Below are positions 45,213 through 53,687 of a DNA stretch of 58,389 nt, piece by piece. Position 1 is the first letter of the stretch. Every line of letters starts with the position of its first letter. Source of the DNA: Neomoorella stamsii (GTDB taxonomy: Bacteria; Bacillota; DSM-521; Neomoorellales; Neomoorellaceae); NCBI RefSeq assembly GCF_002995805.1, contig NZ_PVXL01000004.1:1-58389 (forward strand), in the 5' to 3' direction. A program made the position numbers and the translations under genes. The notes beneath the pieces are model-generated. The model did no database searches. It was not told where the DNA came from and was given only the letters and a program-made list of their open reading frames with translations.

Positions 45213-45728
45213 ATGCCGGTTAGGGAAAAAGATTTTGCGACGGCTTACCTGGGTTTGGGCTCCAACCTGGGTGACCGGGAAGGGAATTTGCAGCGGGCCG
45301 TAGCAATACTTACGGCCACCGAAGGGATCGAGGTGGAACGCCTTTCTTCCTGGTATGAGACGGCCCCAGTGGGCAAGACCGACCAGGGATGGTTTTTAAA
45401 CGGGGTGGCCAGGATCAAGACCACCATGCGCCCGCGCGAGTTGCTGCATGCCGTATTGGGGATAGAGCAGCGCCTGGGGCGGGTGCGGCGGGAACGTTGG
45501 GGACCCCGGAATATTGATATCGACATTTTGCTTTACGATGATTTAACAGTTAATGAACCGGACCTGGCAATTCCCCACCCCAGGCTGATGGAGCGGGCCT
45601 TCGTCCTGATACCCCTGGCCGAAATAGCCCCGGAGCTTATTTTACCCGACGGCCGGCGGGCAGGCGTCGCCGCTGCAGGTCCTTTCCCCGGGCAGGAAGT
45701 ATTGCCTTACAGGGGTAACAGGTGTTAA
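45213..45728 (+). CDS. folK: 2-amino-4-hydroxy-6-hydroxymethyldihydropteridine pyrophosphokinase FolK
   Basis: FolK transfers pyrophosphate from ATP to the pterin in folate synthesis. The 171 residues show YLGLGSNLGDREGNLQRA, SSWYETAPVG, FLNGVARIKT and ERWGPRNIDIDILLYDD, with the Mg-binding Asp pair. ATG 45213 lies eight bases after GGAG. Other folate genes are not adjacent. The last 20 residues are Gly/Pro-rich and unusual. Confidence 0.94.
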   Translation: MPVREKDFATAYLGLGSNLGDREGNLQRAVAILTATEGIEVERLSSWYETAPVGKTDQGWFLNGVARIKTTMRPRELLHAVLGIEQRLGRVRRERWGPRNIDIDILLYDDLTVNEPDLAIPHPRLMERAFVLIPLAEIAPELILPDGRRAGVAAAGPFPGQEVLPYRGNRC

Positions 45729-45845
45729 AATAAAACCGGGCGCTACCGTACAAGGAGTGCACGGGTCTGTTCCAGTCCAATAATTTATCAATTGCAGGTT
45801 AGACCGCTTGGATCATTGGCGACCGAGACGGGTGAATGAGGGATT

Positions 45846-45874
45846 AACTTCCGGCAGCTCGTCGGGAGTTTTTT
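45846..45874 (+). terminator. terminator in the leader of the pantothenate operon
   Basis: AACTTCCGGC (45846-45855) pairs with GTCGGGAGTT (45861-45870) with two G-U pairs, followed by TTTT. It lies about 95 bases before the DUF2520 gene and 120 bases after folK. It may be the folK terminator or part of an attenuator. Confidence 0.65.
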
Positions 45875-45968
45875 ATTTGGAGGAGCCGCTCATGGCGGCA
45901 GGGCGCCACCAGCGAGGGCGTGACAATGCCAGTTTGCGATAGAGTTGTTTTAGGAGGAGTGTTCAATC

Positions 45969-46883
45969 ATGCGAATAGGCATTATCGGTGCCGGAGCCGT
46001 CGGTACGGGGATGGGCATATTATTGCGCCGGCGGGGATACACCATCGCCGGTGTAGCCAGTCGTACCCTTGCTTCAGCCCGGCGGGCGGCGGCAAGGCTG
46101 GCCTGCCCGGCCTTTGAGCAGCCGGAAGAAGTAGCCCGCCGGGCCGATGTTGTCTTTATTACCACCAGTGACCAGTCTATCGGCCAGGTGGCAGCTAACG
46201 TAGCCGCTCAAGGGGGCTTTCGCCCCGGGCAAACGGTGATTCATATGAGCGGTTCCTTAACTTCAGCCGTCCTGGACCCGGCCCGGCAAGCCGGTGCCCT
46301 GGCTTTAAGCCTCCATCCCCTCCAGTCTTGTGCCGACGCCGACCGGGCAGTGGCTAACCTCCCCGGGTCTGTTTTTAGCCTGGAAGGCGATCGGGAAGCC
46401 CTGCCCCTGGGGAAACGCCTGGTGACCGAGCTGGGGGGTGAGTATTTCCTCATTAGCCCCGAGGCCAAACCCCTCTATCACGCCGCCGCCTGCGTCGCTT
46501 CCAATTACCTGGTCAGCCTCATAGATTTAAGTCGCCGGCTCATGCAGGCAGCCGGTATGGAACCGGAGATGGCGGCTCGGGCCCTGGCGCCTTTAATTAA
46601 AGGTACTTTAGATAATATTGATGAAAAGGGCATACCCCAGGCCCTGACTGGTCCCATTGCCAGGGGCGACTTCGGTACGGTCAGGGACCACTTAAAAGCC
46701 ATGGAGGCCACCGTACCCGAACTGGGCGAGCTTTACCGCGCCTTGGGGCGCTACACGGCCGGCCTGGCCGGCCGGAAAGGGAGCATTGACGCCCGTAAGG
46801 TAGCCCTGTTCGGGCAAATCCTGGCTGCCAAATTTGATGCAGCAAGCAGGAAGGCAGGAGTCAGGGGTAAAGCCAGCCAATGA
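45969..46883 (+). CDS. Rossmann-like/DUF2520 oxidoreductase, candidate ketopantoate reductase
   Basis: This 304-residue protein has an N-terminal NAD(P)-binding Rossmann domain (MRIGIIGAGAVGTGMGILLRRRGYTIAGVASRT) with the GxGxxG motif, then a helical DUF2520 domain (about 150-290) containing PLYHAAACVASNYLVSLIDLSR. The fold resembles 6-phosphogluconate and ketopantoate reductases. It precedes panC and panD in one operon, so it may supply the missing ketopantoate reduction step. The ATG is ten bases after AGGAGG. Confidence 0.8.
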   Translation: MRIGIIGAGAVGTGMGILLRRRGYTIAGVASRTLASARRAAARLACPAFEQPEEVARRADVVFITTSDQSIGQVAANVAAQGGFRPGQTVIHMSGSLTSAVLDPARQAGALALSLHPLQSCADADRAVANLPGSVFSLEGDREALPLGKRLVTELGGEYFLISPEAKPLYHAAACVASNYLVSLIDLSRRLMQAAGMEPEMAARALAPLIKGTLDNIDEKGIPQALTGPIARGDFGTVRDHLKAMEATVPELGELYRALGRYTAGLAGRKGSIDARKVALFGQILAAKFDAASRKAGVRGKASQ

Positions 46884-46912
46884 TAGAGCCATAGGCGAAG
46901 GAGATGACAGTA

Positions 46913-47788
46913 TTGGAGTTACTGACAACAATTGCGGCCGTCCGCAAGTTTGTGGCGGCAGCCAGGCAGCAGGGCAAGAGCATTGGCCTGGTCCCGACCA
47001 TGGGTTATCTCCACGAAGGCCATTTAACCCTGGCCAGGACGGCCAGGGAGCAGAATGACGTCGTTATGATGAGCATTTTTGTCAACCCGACCCAGTTTGG
47101 CCCCGGGGAAGACCTGGAGCGTTATCCCCGGGACCTGGAACGGGATCGAAAGCTGGCCGCCGGCGCGGGCGTTGATGCCATTTTTGCCCCTGCGGTAGCA
47201 GAAATGTACCCGCCCGGCTATGCCACCTATGTCCAGGTCGAAGGCTTGACGGAAGTTCTCTGTGGCGCCTCCCGGCCGGGCCATTTCCGGGGCGTGGCTA
47301 CCGTGGTCAGCAAGCTTTTTAATATCGTCCAGCCCGACCGGGCCTATTTCGGCCTCAAGGATTACCAGCAGGCGGTAGTCATCAAGCGCCTGGTCAGGGA
47401 TTTAAATTTCCCGGTTGACATAATCACCGTCCCCACCGTGCGGGAGCCCGACGGCCTGGCTATGAGTTCGCGGAACAAATACTTAGATCCGAACCAGCGT
47501 CGTAGCGCCCTGGCCCTCTACCGCGCCTTAAACCTGGGGGTGGAACTCATCCGCTCCGGCGAACGCCGCGCTGCTGTGGTCCGGGAAGCCATGGCCGGGG
47601 AAATTTTAGCCCAGCCCGAGACGCGGATTGATTATGTGGCGGTAAATGATGCTGAGACCCTTGAACCTTTAGAAGAAATCAAGGGCCGGGTGCTGCTGGC
47701 CCTGGCCGTCTGGGTGGGCAACACCCGTTTAATTGATAACCTGACCCTGGAGGTGAAAGATGATGTGGCGCACCATGATGAAAAGTAA
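46913..47788 (+). CDS. panC: pantothenate synthetase PanC
   Basis: PanC ligates pantoate and beta-alanine with ATP. The 291 residues include [21 protein letters not shown] (nucleotide-binding HxGH), [50 protein letters not shown] and [10 protein letters not shown] start it at TTG 46913, nine bases after GGAG. An ATG at 46904 overlaps that site directly and is less likely. It overlaps panD by 26 bp. Confidence 0.95.
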   Translation: MELLTTIAAVRKFVAAARQQGKSIGLVPTMGYLHEGHLTLARTAREQNDVVMMSIFVNPTQFGPGEDLERYPRDLERDRKLAAGAGVDAIFAPAVAEMYPPGYATYVQVEGLTEVLCGASRPGHFRGVATVVSKLFNIVQPDRAYFGLKDYQQAVVIKRLVRDLNFPVDIITVPTVREPDGLAMSSRNKYLDPNQRRSALALYRALNLGVELIRSGERRAAVVREAMAGEILAQPETRIDYVAVNDAETLEPLEEIKGRVLLALAVWVGNTRLIDNLTLEVKDDVAHHDEK

Positions 47789-48149
47789 GCTGCACCGGGC
47801 AACTGTCACCGAGGCTAACCTGAATTATGTCGGCAGTATTACCATTGATAGCGAGCTGATGGCCGCAGCCGATATTTTACCCAACGAGAAAGTTCAGGTA
47901 GTCAACAATAATAATGGCGCCCGGCTGGAGACCTACGCCATCCCCGGACCTGCCGGCAGCGGGGTTATCTGCGCCAACGGGGCCGCCGCCAGGCTGGTCC
48001 AGCCCGGCGATATTGTTATCATTATTTCCTATGGCATTTTTACTGACGCCGAAGCCAGGTCCTACCAACCGCGGGTTATTCTCCTGGATGGCCAGAACAA
48101 AATAACCGGGGTCAGGGGCGGGGAACGGCCGGGGAAGGTCTGGGTTTAA
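47763..48149 (+). CDS. panD: aspartate 1-decarboxylase PanD (pyruvoyl enzyme)
   Basis: PanD makes beta-alanine from aspartate for pantothenate. The 128-residue proenzyme begins [25 protein letters not shown] and self-cleaves at G24-S25, giving the pyruvoyl cofactor at S25 as in E. coli. ATG 47763 lies nine bases after GGAGG; an ATG one codon upstream is an alternative. It is the last gene of the DUF2520-panC-panD set. Confidence 0.96.
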   Translation: MWRTMMKSKLHRATVTEANLNYVGSITIDSELMAAADILPNEKVQVVNNNNGARLETYAIPGPAGSGVICANGAAARLVQPGDIVIIISYGIFTDAEARSYQPRVILLDGQNKITGVRGGERPGKVWV

Positions 48150-48159
48150 AGCAAATATA

Positions 48160-48214
48160 TGTTAACCCGGACAGCAAATAAATAGTTGACAACCATAAAA
48201 AGGAAGATTAAAAT
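48160..48214 (+). promoter_or_regulatory. birA promoter with BirA-type operator
   Basis: Half-sites TGTTAAC (48160-48166) and GTTGACA (48185-48191) are arranged as in BirA operators. The second one covers a TTGACA -35 (48186-48191), with TAAAAT at 48209-48214 as -10 after 17 bases. Transcription would start near the birA ATG, so the message may be nearly leaderless. Confidence 0.6.
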
Positions 48215-48220
48215 ATAATC

Positions 48221-49213
48221 ATGGCAATAGAAGGCAGTAAACAACAGGTCTTAGAGTATCTGCGCCATCACCGGGGCGAGTATATTTCTGGCGAAGAGCT
48301 GAGTAAAAAGCTGGCCATCACCAGGACGGCCGTGTGGAAGCATATCCAGGCTTTACGCCAGGAAGGGTACCAGATTGATGCCCAGACCCGTCGCGGCTAT
48401 TGCTTGCTGTCCATCCCGGATTGTTTTTACCCCGAAGAGGTGGCCGCAGGCCTCAAGACCTCCTGGCTGGGACGGAACCTTTACTATTACGACGAAGTGG
48501 GTTCTACCAACCAGGTGGCCAAAGAACTGGCCGATGGCGGGGCACCGGAAGGGACGGTGGTCATCGCCGAGGCCCAGACAGGCGGCCGCGGCCGGCGGGG
48601 GCGTTCCTGGCTCTCGCCGCCCCATAAAGGCATCTGGTTCTCGGTTATCTTACGCCCCCGGGTGACTCCGGCCCTGGCGTCCCAGCTGACCCTGCTGGCG
48701 GCAGTGGCCGTGGCGGCAGCCATTCGACGACACACAGGACTCCCGCCGGGCATAAAGTGGCCCAACGATCTCCTGGCCGGCGGGCGTAAAGTGTGCGGTA
48801 TCCTGACGGAGATTAAAGCCGAAATTGATGCCATCGAGTATGTTGTCCTGGGTACAGGCTTAAACGTCAACATGGAGGCGGGTGATTTTAGCCCCGAGGT
48901 TAGACCCCTGGCTACCTCTTTATTTTTAGAACTGGGCCGGCCTGTGGCGCGACTGCCATTATTCCAGGAGATATTGTACCAGCTGGAAAAATGGTATGAG
49001 CGCTGGCAGGAAGAGGGTTTCGACCCTGTCCGGCGGGCCTGGAAAGAGGCCAGCGTTACCTTGGGCCGGGAAGTGGAGGTTAATTCCTGGCGGGAAGTTT
49101 TCCGGGGCGTGGCCGTAGATATTGACGCTGAAGGTGCCCTGCTGGTCAGGGGCGGGGGAGGTGAGGTCCGGCGTTTTAACTCCGGCGAGGTGAGCCTGCG
49201 ACCGGCAAGCTAA
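48221..49213 (+). CDS. birA: bifunctional biotin-protein ligase / biotin operon repressor BirA
   Basis: This 330-residue protein joins an N-terminal winged helix (1-65; YISGEELSKKLAITRTAVWKHIQALRQEGYQ) to a ligase domain with DEVGSTNQVAKELA and the biotinyl-AMP loop TGGRGRRGRSW, then IKWPNDLL, and a C-terminal SH3-like domain. It attaches biotin to carboxylase carriers and represses biotin genes. BirA-type operators lie upstream of birA itself and of bioY next door. Confidence 0.96.
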   Translation: MAIEGSKQQVLEYLRHHRGEYISGEELSKKLAITRTAVWKHIQALRQEGYQIDAQTRRGYCLLSIPDCFYPEEVAAGLKTSWLGRNLYYYDEVGSTNQVAKELADGGAPEGTVVIAEAQTGGRGRRGRSWLSPPHKGIWFSVILRPRVTPALASQLTLLAAVAVAAAIRRHTGLPPGIKWPNDLLAGGRKVCGILTEIKAEIDAIEYVVLGTGLNVNMEAGDFSPEVRPLATSLFLELGRPVARLPLFQEILYQLEKWYERWQEEGFDPVRRAWKEASVTLGREVEVNSWREVFRGVAVDIDAEGALLVRGGGGEVRRFNSGEVSLRPAS

Positions 49214-49229
49214 AATTTTTTGCCGCATA

Positions 49230-49260
49230 TGTTAACTATATAAGTGACAAATAGTTAACA
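49230..49260 (+). promoter_or_regulatory. BirA operator upstream of bioY
   Basis: TGTTAACTAT (49230-49239) and ATAGTTAACA (49251-49260) form a perfect 10-bp inverted repeat with an 11-base spacer. It resembles the birA upstream site and sits about 50 bases before bioY. Confidence 0.82.
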
Positions 49261-49312
49261 ATAATAGCCGCCTACAGCTGCGAAAAGAGCTATTCACGAG
49301 GAGGAATCTTCT

Positions 49313-49888
49313 GTGCGTACTAAAGATATGGCCCTGGTGGCCCTTTTTGCCGCCCTGGTAGCCGTCCTGGCTCAGGTGGCTATTCCCCTGCCCTTTTCAC
49401 CAGTACCCATTACCGGCCAGGTCCTAGGAGTATTCCTGGCTGGTGCCATCTTGGGTAAAAATAGAGGCACCCTGGCTATAATCGTTTACTTACTCCTGGG
49501 GGCCATTGGCTTGCCCGTCTTTGCCCGTGGCGGGGCCGGCCTGGCGGCCTTTGCCAGGCCGTCGGGGGGATACCTCTGGGGTTTTGCCCTGGGAGTCTAC
49601 GTCATGGGCCTGGTCCTGGAAAGGGGTAAAGGGGAACCGCGTTACGGTCGCCTGGCTGCCGGCATGTTCACCTGCCTGGTAGTAATCTACGTTCTGGGTA
49701 CTATACAGTTAATGTATCTCCTGCATCTTAACCTGGTGAAAGGTCTTCTCCTGGGGGTTCTGCCCTACATCCCCCTGGACCTGGCCAAACTGGTCCTGGC
49801 GGTAGCCGTCAGCTTCCAAGCGCGGCGGGCACTGCAGCAGGCGGGGTACCTGCCCGCCAGGAGTACTAATCCAGAATCCACAAATTAA
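49313..49888 (+). CDS. bioY: biotin transporter BioY
   Basis: BioY is the substrate-binding membrane component of an ECF-type biotin importer. The 191 residues have six predicted helices and family motifs PLPFSPVPITGQVLGVFLAGAILG and FARPSGGYLWGFALGVYV. GTG start behind GAGGAGG. bioM and bioN are not adjacent, so it uses a shared ECF module or works alone. A BirA operator lies upstream. Confidence 0.95.
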   Translation: MRTKDMALVALFAALVAVLAQVAIPLPFSPVPITGQVLGVFLAGAILGKNRGTLAIIVYLLLGAIGLPVFARGGAGLAAFARPSGGYLWGFALGVYVMGLVLERGKGEPRYGRLAAGMFTCLVVIYVLGTIQLMYLLHLNLVKGLLLGVLPYIPLDLAKLVLAVAVSFQARRALQQAGYLPARSTNPESTN

Positions 49889-49914
49889 AAACGGGTACTA
49901 ATGTTAGTGTCAAG

Positions 49915-50310
49915 ATGGCACCTGCCCTTTTCCCCAACTCACTTTTATATTCCGTCCGCGCCCATCATTTACTGTGTGCCCGCCAGTTCCAGGGCTACGG
50001 CTACAGCCCGGCTTTTGTCCGGCGGGTGAGGCGTACCCTGGCTTTATGGCAGGTACGTACCCAATCGCTTTTAAGCGTCATTAATGATTATGATGCCTGG
50101 TGCCGGGCCTGCCCCAACCGGGGTACAGATAACTGTACCACTGCGGTTGCCCGGGATAACCTGGTGTTAAAGCATTTGGGCCTGGCCCCCGGTACCGCCC
50201 TGACCTGGGCCGCGGCCCGGGAACTTGTCGGCCGCAAAGTTGATAAAAATGCGGCCGGTCGCCTCTGCGCCGGTTGCCCCTGGCTGGCCGGCGGTTATTG
50301 CCGCTGGTAA
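49915..50310 (+). CDS. DUF1284 family cysteine-rich protein
   Basis: This 131-residue protein contains VRAHHLLCARQFQGYGYSPAFVRRVRR, the DUF1284 signature, and eight cysteines in all (WCRACPNRG, NCTT, LCAGCPWLAGGYC), which suggests a bound Fe-S cluster or zinc. The function is unknown. The ATG at 49915 has no clear ribosome-binding site, so the start is uncertain. It ends just before a strong terminator. Confidence 0.78.
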   Translation: MAPALFPNSLLYSVRAHHLLCARQFQGYGYSPAFVRRVRRTLALWQVRTQSLLSVINDYDAWCRACPNRGTDNCTTAVARDNLVLKHLGLAPGTALTWAAARELVGRKVDKNAAGRLCAGCPWLAGGYCRW

Positions 50311-50311
50311 C

Positions 50312-50337
50312 TAACCCCTTAACGGGGTTATTTTTTT
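50312..50337 (+). terminator. terminator before coaX
   Basis: TAACCCC (50312-50318) pairs with GGGGTTA (50324-50330), followed by seven T residues. Confidence 0.92.
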
Positions 50338-50409
50338 ACCAGCAGGAAAGAGGATAAAGCCTGGTATTGTGGAATAATTGAAGTTGAAAAGAATGGAGGG
50401 GATGCGGCC

Positions 50410-51174
50410 ATGTTGCTGGCCATAGATGTCGGCAATACTAATATTGTCATTGGCCTTTATAAAGGTAAGGAGTTGCAATGCCACTGGCGCGTAGCCAGCG
50501 ATCGGCAGAAGACAGCCGATGAATACGGCCTGATTTTACGTCAACTGGCCCATTACCAGGGGCTGGACCTGGAGGCCATTAAAGCCGTGGTCATGGCCTC
50601 TGTTGTGCCAACTTTGACCCAGACTTTGACCATGATGCTCAAAGAACAGTTTAACTGCCCGCCGCTGGTAATCGGCCCCGGGGTAAGAACCGGGATGCCC
50701 ATCCGTTTTGACAACCCCAGGGAAGTAGGTGCCGACCGGATTGTCAACGGCGTGGCCGTCTATGAACTGTATGGTGGCCCGGCCATTGTCGTGGACTTCG
50801 GGACCGCTACCACCTTTGACGCCATTTCCGCCAGCGGCGAATACCTGGGCGGGGCCATCGCTCCCGGGATTGGCATCGCTACGGATGCCCTTTTTGCCCG
50901 GGCGGCCAAACTGCCCCGGGTGGAACTCATCAGGCCGCCCCAGGTAATCGGTAAAAATACCGTAGCCTGCATGCAGGCGGGGATAATGTATGGCTTTATC
51001 GGCCAGGTAGAAGGGATTGTTAAGCGCATGCAGGCCGAGATGGGGGGGCGGGCCGTGGTGGTAGCTACCGGCGGCCTGGCCGGTTTGATAGGTCCCGAAG
51101 TTAACTGCATTGATAAGGTTGATCCCCTGTTAACCCTGGAGGGTTTGCGTATCGTCTATGAGCGCAACAGTTAA
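50410..51174 (+). CDS. coaX: type III pantothenate kinase CoaX
   Basis: CoaX phosphorylates pantothenate in the first step of coenzyme A synthesis. The 254-residue acetate-kinase-fold protein has [17 protein letters not shown] (phosphate loop), [29 protein letters not shown] and [21 protein letters not shown]. It lacks feedback control by CoA, as is typical of type III. The ATG follows GGAGGGG. It overlaps dusB by 17 bp. Confidence 0.96.
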   Translation: MLLAIDVGNTNIVIGLYKGKELQCHWRVASDRQKTADEYGLILRQLAHYQGLDLEAIKAVVMASVVPTLTQTLTMMLKEQFNCPPLVIGPGVRTGMPIRFDNPREVGADRIVNGVAVYELYGGPAIVVDFGTATTFDAISASGEYLGGAIAPGIGIATDALFARAAKLPRVELIRPPQVIGKNTVACMQAGIMYGFIGQVEGIVKRMQAEMGGRAVVVATGGLAGLIGPEVNCIDKVDPLLTLEGLRIVYERNS

Positions 51175-52132
51175 AATTGGCCCGGTTACCCTGGCAGCCC
51201 CCCTGGTGACGGCGCCCATGGCGGGTTTTTCCGACCGTATCTTTCGCCTCCTCGCCAGGGAAGCGGGGGCGGCCTTGACCTATACCGAAATGATCAGCGC
51301 CCAGGGTCTTATCTATCAAAGCAAGGCTACCTGGGCGCTCCTTGATTTAAAGGACGAGCCGGGCCCGGTAGCCGTCCAGCTCTTTGGCCGGGAGCCGGAA
51401 ATCCTGGCCAGGGCTACTAAACTAGCCGTGGCCGCCGGGGCGGATATTATTGATTTAAATATGGGCTGCCCAACACCCAAGATAGTGAAAAATGGCGAGG
51501 GAGCGGCCTTGATGCGCGATCTACCCCTGGCGGCGGCCATTGTCGCCGCCATGGTGGAGGCTGCCGGCCCGGTGCCGGTAACGGTCAAAATGCGGAAGGG
51601 CTGGGATGAAGATTCCGTAAATGTTATCGAGGCGGCCCGGGCGGTGGTTAAAGCCGGGGCGGCAGCGGTAGCCATCCACGGCCGCACCCGCAGCCAGTTT
51701 TACAGCGGCCGGGCCGACTGGGATTGCATCCGCCAGGTAAAGGAAGCCGTACCGGTACCGGTCATTGGCAATGGTGATATCAGGACACCGGCAGACGCCG
51801 TAGCCATGCTGGAACTGACAGGTTGCGATGCCGTCATGGTGGGCCGGGCTGCCATAGGCAATCCCTGGTTGCTGGCGGCCATCCGCGCCCGCCTGGAAGG
51901 CCGGCCGGAACCCCCACCGCCGGCTGTAGCCACACGTATGGCCACAGCTATCCGCCATTTCAAAATGATGGTAGAGCTAAAAGGAGAAAAGACTGCAGTA
52001 AAAGAAATGCGGAAGGTTCTGGCCTGTTACCTCCGGGGTTTACCGGGAGCAGCCCGCCTGCGCCAGCATCTTTATACCCTTGATACCGCGGCGGAAGTCA
52101 TCTCCACCCTGACTGCCTATAGTTGTGATTAG
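51158..52132 (+). CDS. dusB: tRNA-dihydrouridine synthase DusB
   Basis: This FMN enzyme reduces uridine in tRNA. The 324 residues include [33 protein letters not shown], the catalytic Cys in [47 protein letters not shown] and [11 protein letters not shown]. The start inside coaX makes translational coupling likely. The following gene remnant overlaps its last 8 bp. Confidence 0.95.
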   Translation: MSATVKIGPVTLAAPLVTAPMAGFSDRIFRLLAREAGAALTYTEMISAQGLIYQSKATWALLDLKDEPGPVAVQLFGREPEILARATKLAVAAGADIIDLNMGCPTPKIVKNGEGAALMRDLPLAAAIVAAMVEAAGPVPVTVKMRKGWDEDSVNVIEAARAVVKAGAAAVAIHGRTRSQFYSGRADWDCIRQVKEAVPVPVIGNGDIRTPADAVAMLELTGCDAVMVGRAAIGNPWLLAAIRARLEGRPEPPPPAVATRMATAIRHFKMMVELKGEKTAVKEMRKVLACYLRGLPGAARLRQHLYTLDTAAEVISTLTAYSCD

Positions 52133-52625
52133 GAACCTTTTAGCATATGGATGCGTCATACCCAGGGAAGGGGGAGTGAGGGTAGTAACCATACGTACCG
52201 GCATCGTCCTGGCCAGGGAAGGAGGAACCCTGCCGCGTATGGTTACCCCTTTTCGTTTGTTTCTTGGCGGCCCGTTAGGCAGCGGCTGGCAGTGGGTTTC
52301 CTGGATTCACATTGCTGATGCTGTAGGTATCATCCAGCTGGCCCTCGAACATACAACCGTGGCTGGACCGGTAAATCTTACCGCACCCCAGCCGGTACGG
52401 ATGGAGGAATTTGCCTCGGTCCTGGGAAGAGTGCTGAAGCGGCCTTCCAGTTTGCGAGTACCGGCATGGGTGCTGAAAATGGCCTTAGGGGAAATGGCCA
52501 ATCTTCTCCTTACCGGCCAGCGGGTGCTACCTGCCCGGGCTTTGCAGGAGGGTTACCAGTTTCGCTATCCCCAGTTAGCAGGGGCCCTGGAAGATTTGCT
52601 TATCTTAACCAGCAGGAGTGGGTAG
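52125..52625 (+). pseudogene. truncated TIGR01777/DUF1731 NAD-dependent epimerase
   Basis: The 166-residue frame matches only the C-terminal half of the SDR39U1-like epimerase family: RTGIVLAREGGTLPRMVTPFRLFLGGPLGSG, WVSWIHIADAVGI, GPVNLTAPQPV and GQRVLPARALQEGYQFRYPQL. The first 130 or so residues, with the NAD-binding GxTGxxG segment and the Tyr-Lys active site, are missing. No matching sequence lies upstream because dusB ends there. No good ribosome-binding site is visible. It is most likely a decayed gene after a deletion. Confidence 0.8.
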
Positions 52626-52680
52626 CGCTAAATCCTACGGGCTCCCAGGAAAATTGTGATGAAGCTTCCTGAAGTAACCC

Positions 52681-52857
52681 CAGGAATCCCTAAAAGAGGC
52701 GCTTAAAGACGAAAAGGTAAAAGAAGAGATAGAAAGGCTACAAGAGGTCGACAAGAAGTTCCGGAAGTGGATGGGCTTTACCAGTCCGGAAGCGCTAACA
52801 GAATACCGGGTGCGAAGGCTCATGCGAACCATGCCCATTAGCCGTTTACGGGACTAA
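52681..52857 (+). pseudogene. remnant of a charged helical protein
   Basis: A frame between TAA 52675 and TAA 52855 encodes about 58 residues without a suitable start codon. It reads like a real protein end: Lys/Glu-rich helix, then KKFRKWMGFTSPEALTEYRVRRLM and a basic tail. I do not recognise the family. It lies in a 500-bp stretch without an intact gene (52626-53126), and may be a leftover of a mobile or accessory gene. The remaining part (52858-53036) shows nothing clear. Confidence 0.4.
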
Positions 52858-53036
52858 CGAACTTTTGCGCCAGGCCGATGTTCGTATAAAAGGCAAAGGC
52901 CTTGAGGTTATTTATGATTATAAAATAAAAAGAACAGTCTGGTCCCGCCGGCCAGCAGGAAGCAGGCTACATACGTGCCCGTGAGGATGCAGGCCTCCAG
53001 CAACCCGGGTTTCGGATAATGAATAGGCGTTTCTGT

Positions 53037-53077
53037 TACCGTCCTCCATAAACAACTTGCCAGGACGGTATTTTTTT
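53037..53077 (+). terminator. terminator at the end of the decayed region
   Basis: TACCGTCCT (53037-53045) pairs with AGGACGGTA (53062-53070), followed by seven T residues. Confidence 0.85.
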
Positions 53078-53085
53078 GCTATAAT
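53057..53085 (+). promoter_or_regulatory. sigma-A promoter of the HTH-dehydrogenase operon, overlapping a terminator
   Basis: TTGCCA (53057-53062) and TATAAT (53080-53085) are 17 bases apart, with an extended -10 (TGC). The -35 and spacer coincide with the 3' arm and T-run of the terminator, so the same DNA ends one transcript and starts the next. Confidence 0.8.
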
Positions 53086-53126
53086 CTTCCTTGCACATTT
53101 CTGTGCACAGAGGGGTAGACTTTCTA

Positions 53127-53687
53127 ATGGACCTGATCCGGATTGGCGACAAGCTTATCAGCCGGCGCAAGATCAACTCCATCCTGGAGCGCATCTTTGA
53201 GTTGCGCTGCCAGGGTTTTTCCCAGCAGGAAACAGCCAGGCAGTTAGATGTGGACCGCTCTTTTGTCTCCCGGTTAGAAACCCTAGGCGAGGTACGGCGC
53301 GGCCGGCGCATAGCTGTGGTGGGTTTCCCGGTAGCCAATAAAGCCGAGATGGAAAATATGCTGCGGCAGGAGGGCGTGGAATACATATTACTTTTAACCG
53401 ATGCCGAGCGCTGGGATTTTGTCCGCCAGAAAAGCGGGCTGGAATTGTTGAACCAGCTGATGGAGATTGTCGCCCGGGTGCGGGATTACGATGTCGTCAT
53501 CATTATCGGTTCCGACTACCGCATCAAGGTCAGCGAAGCCCTGCTGGGACGAGAAGTGGTGGGCGTGGAGATCGGCCCTTCCCCTATCCGGGGAGACCGG
53601 GAGGTAGACGTGGAGGGATTGCGTGTCCTGGTACGCCAACTGGGAAAAGATACTGGGAAGGATAAAGAAGGATGGGATAAAAAATGA
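53127..53687 (+). CDS. HTH-type regulator
   Basis: This 186-residue protein has an N-terminal helix-turn-helix (about 12-55; RRKINSILERIFELRCQGFSQQETARQLDVDRSFVSRLE) followed by a Rossmann-like or response-type domain (RRIAVVGFPVANKAEM, VEYILLLTDAERWDF, YDVVIIIGSDYRIK). The start is ATG 53127, eleven bases after AGAGGGG. It overlaps the next gene by ATGA. It may regulate the two-dehydrogenase operon it heads. The family has no name I recognise. Confidence 0.75.
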   Translation: MDLIRIGDKLISRRKINSILERIFELRCQGFSQQETARQLDVDRSFVSRLETLGEVRRGRRIAVVGFPVANKAEMENMLRQEGVEYILLLTDAERWDFVRQKSGLELLNQLMEIVARVRDYDVVIIIGSDYRIKVSEALLGREVVGVEIGPSPIRGDREVDVEGLRVLVRQLGKDTGKDKEGWDKK

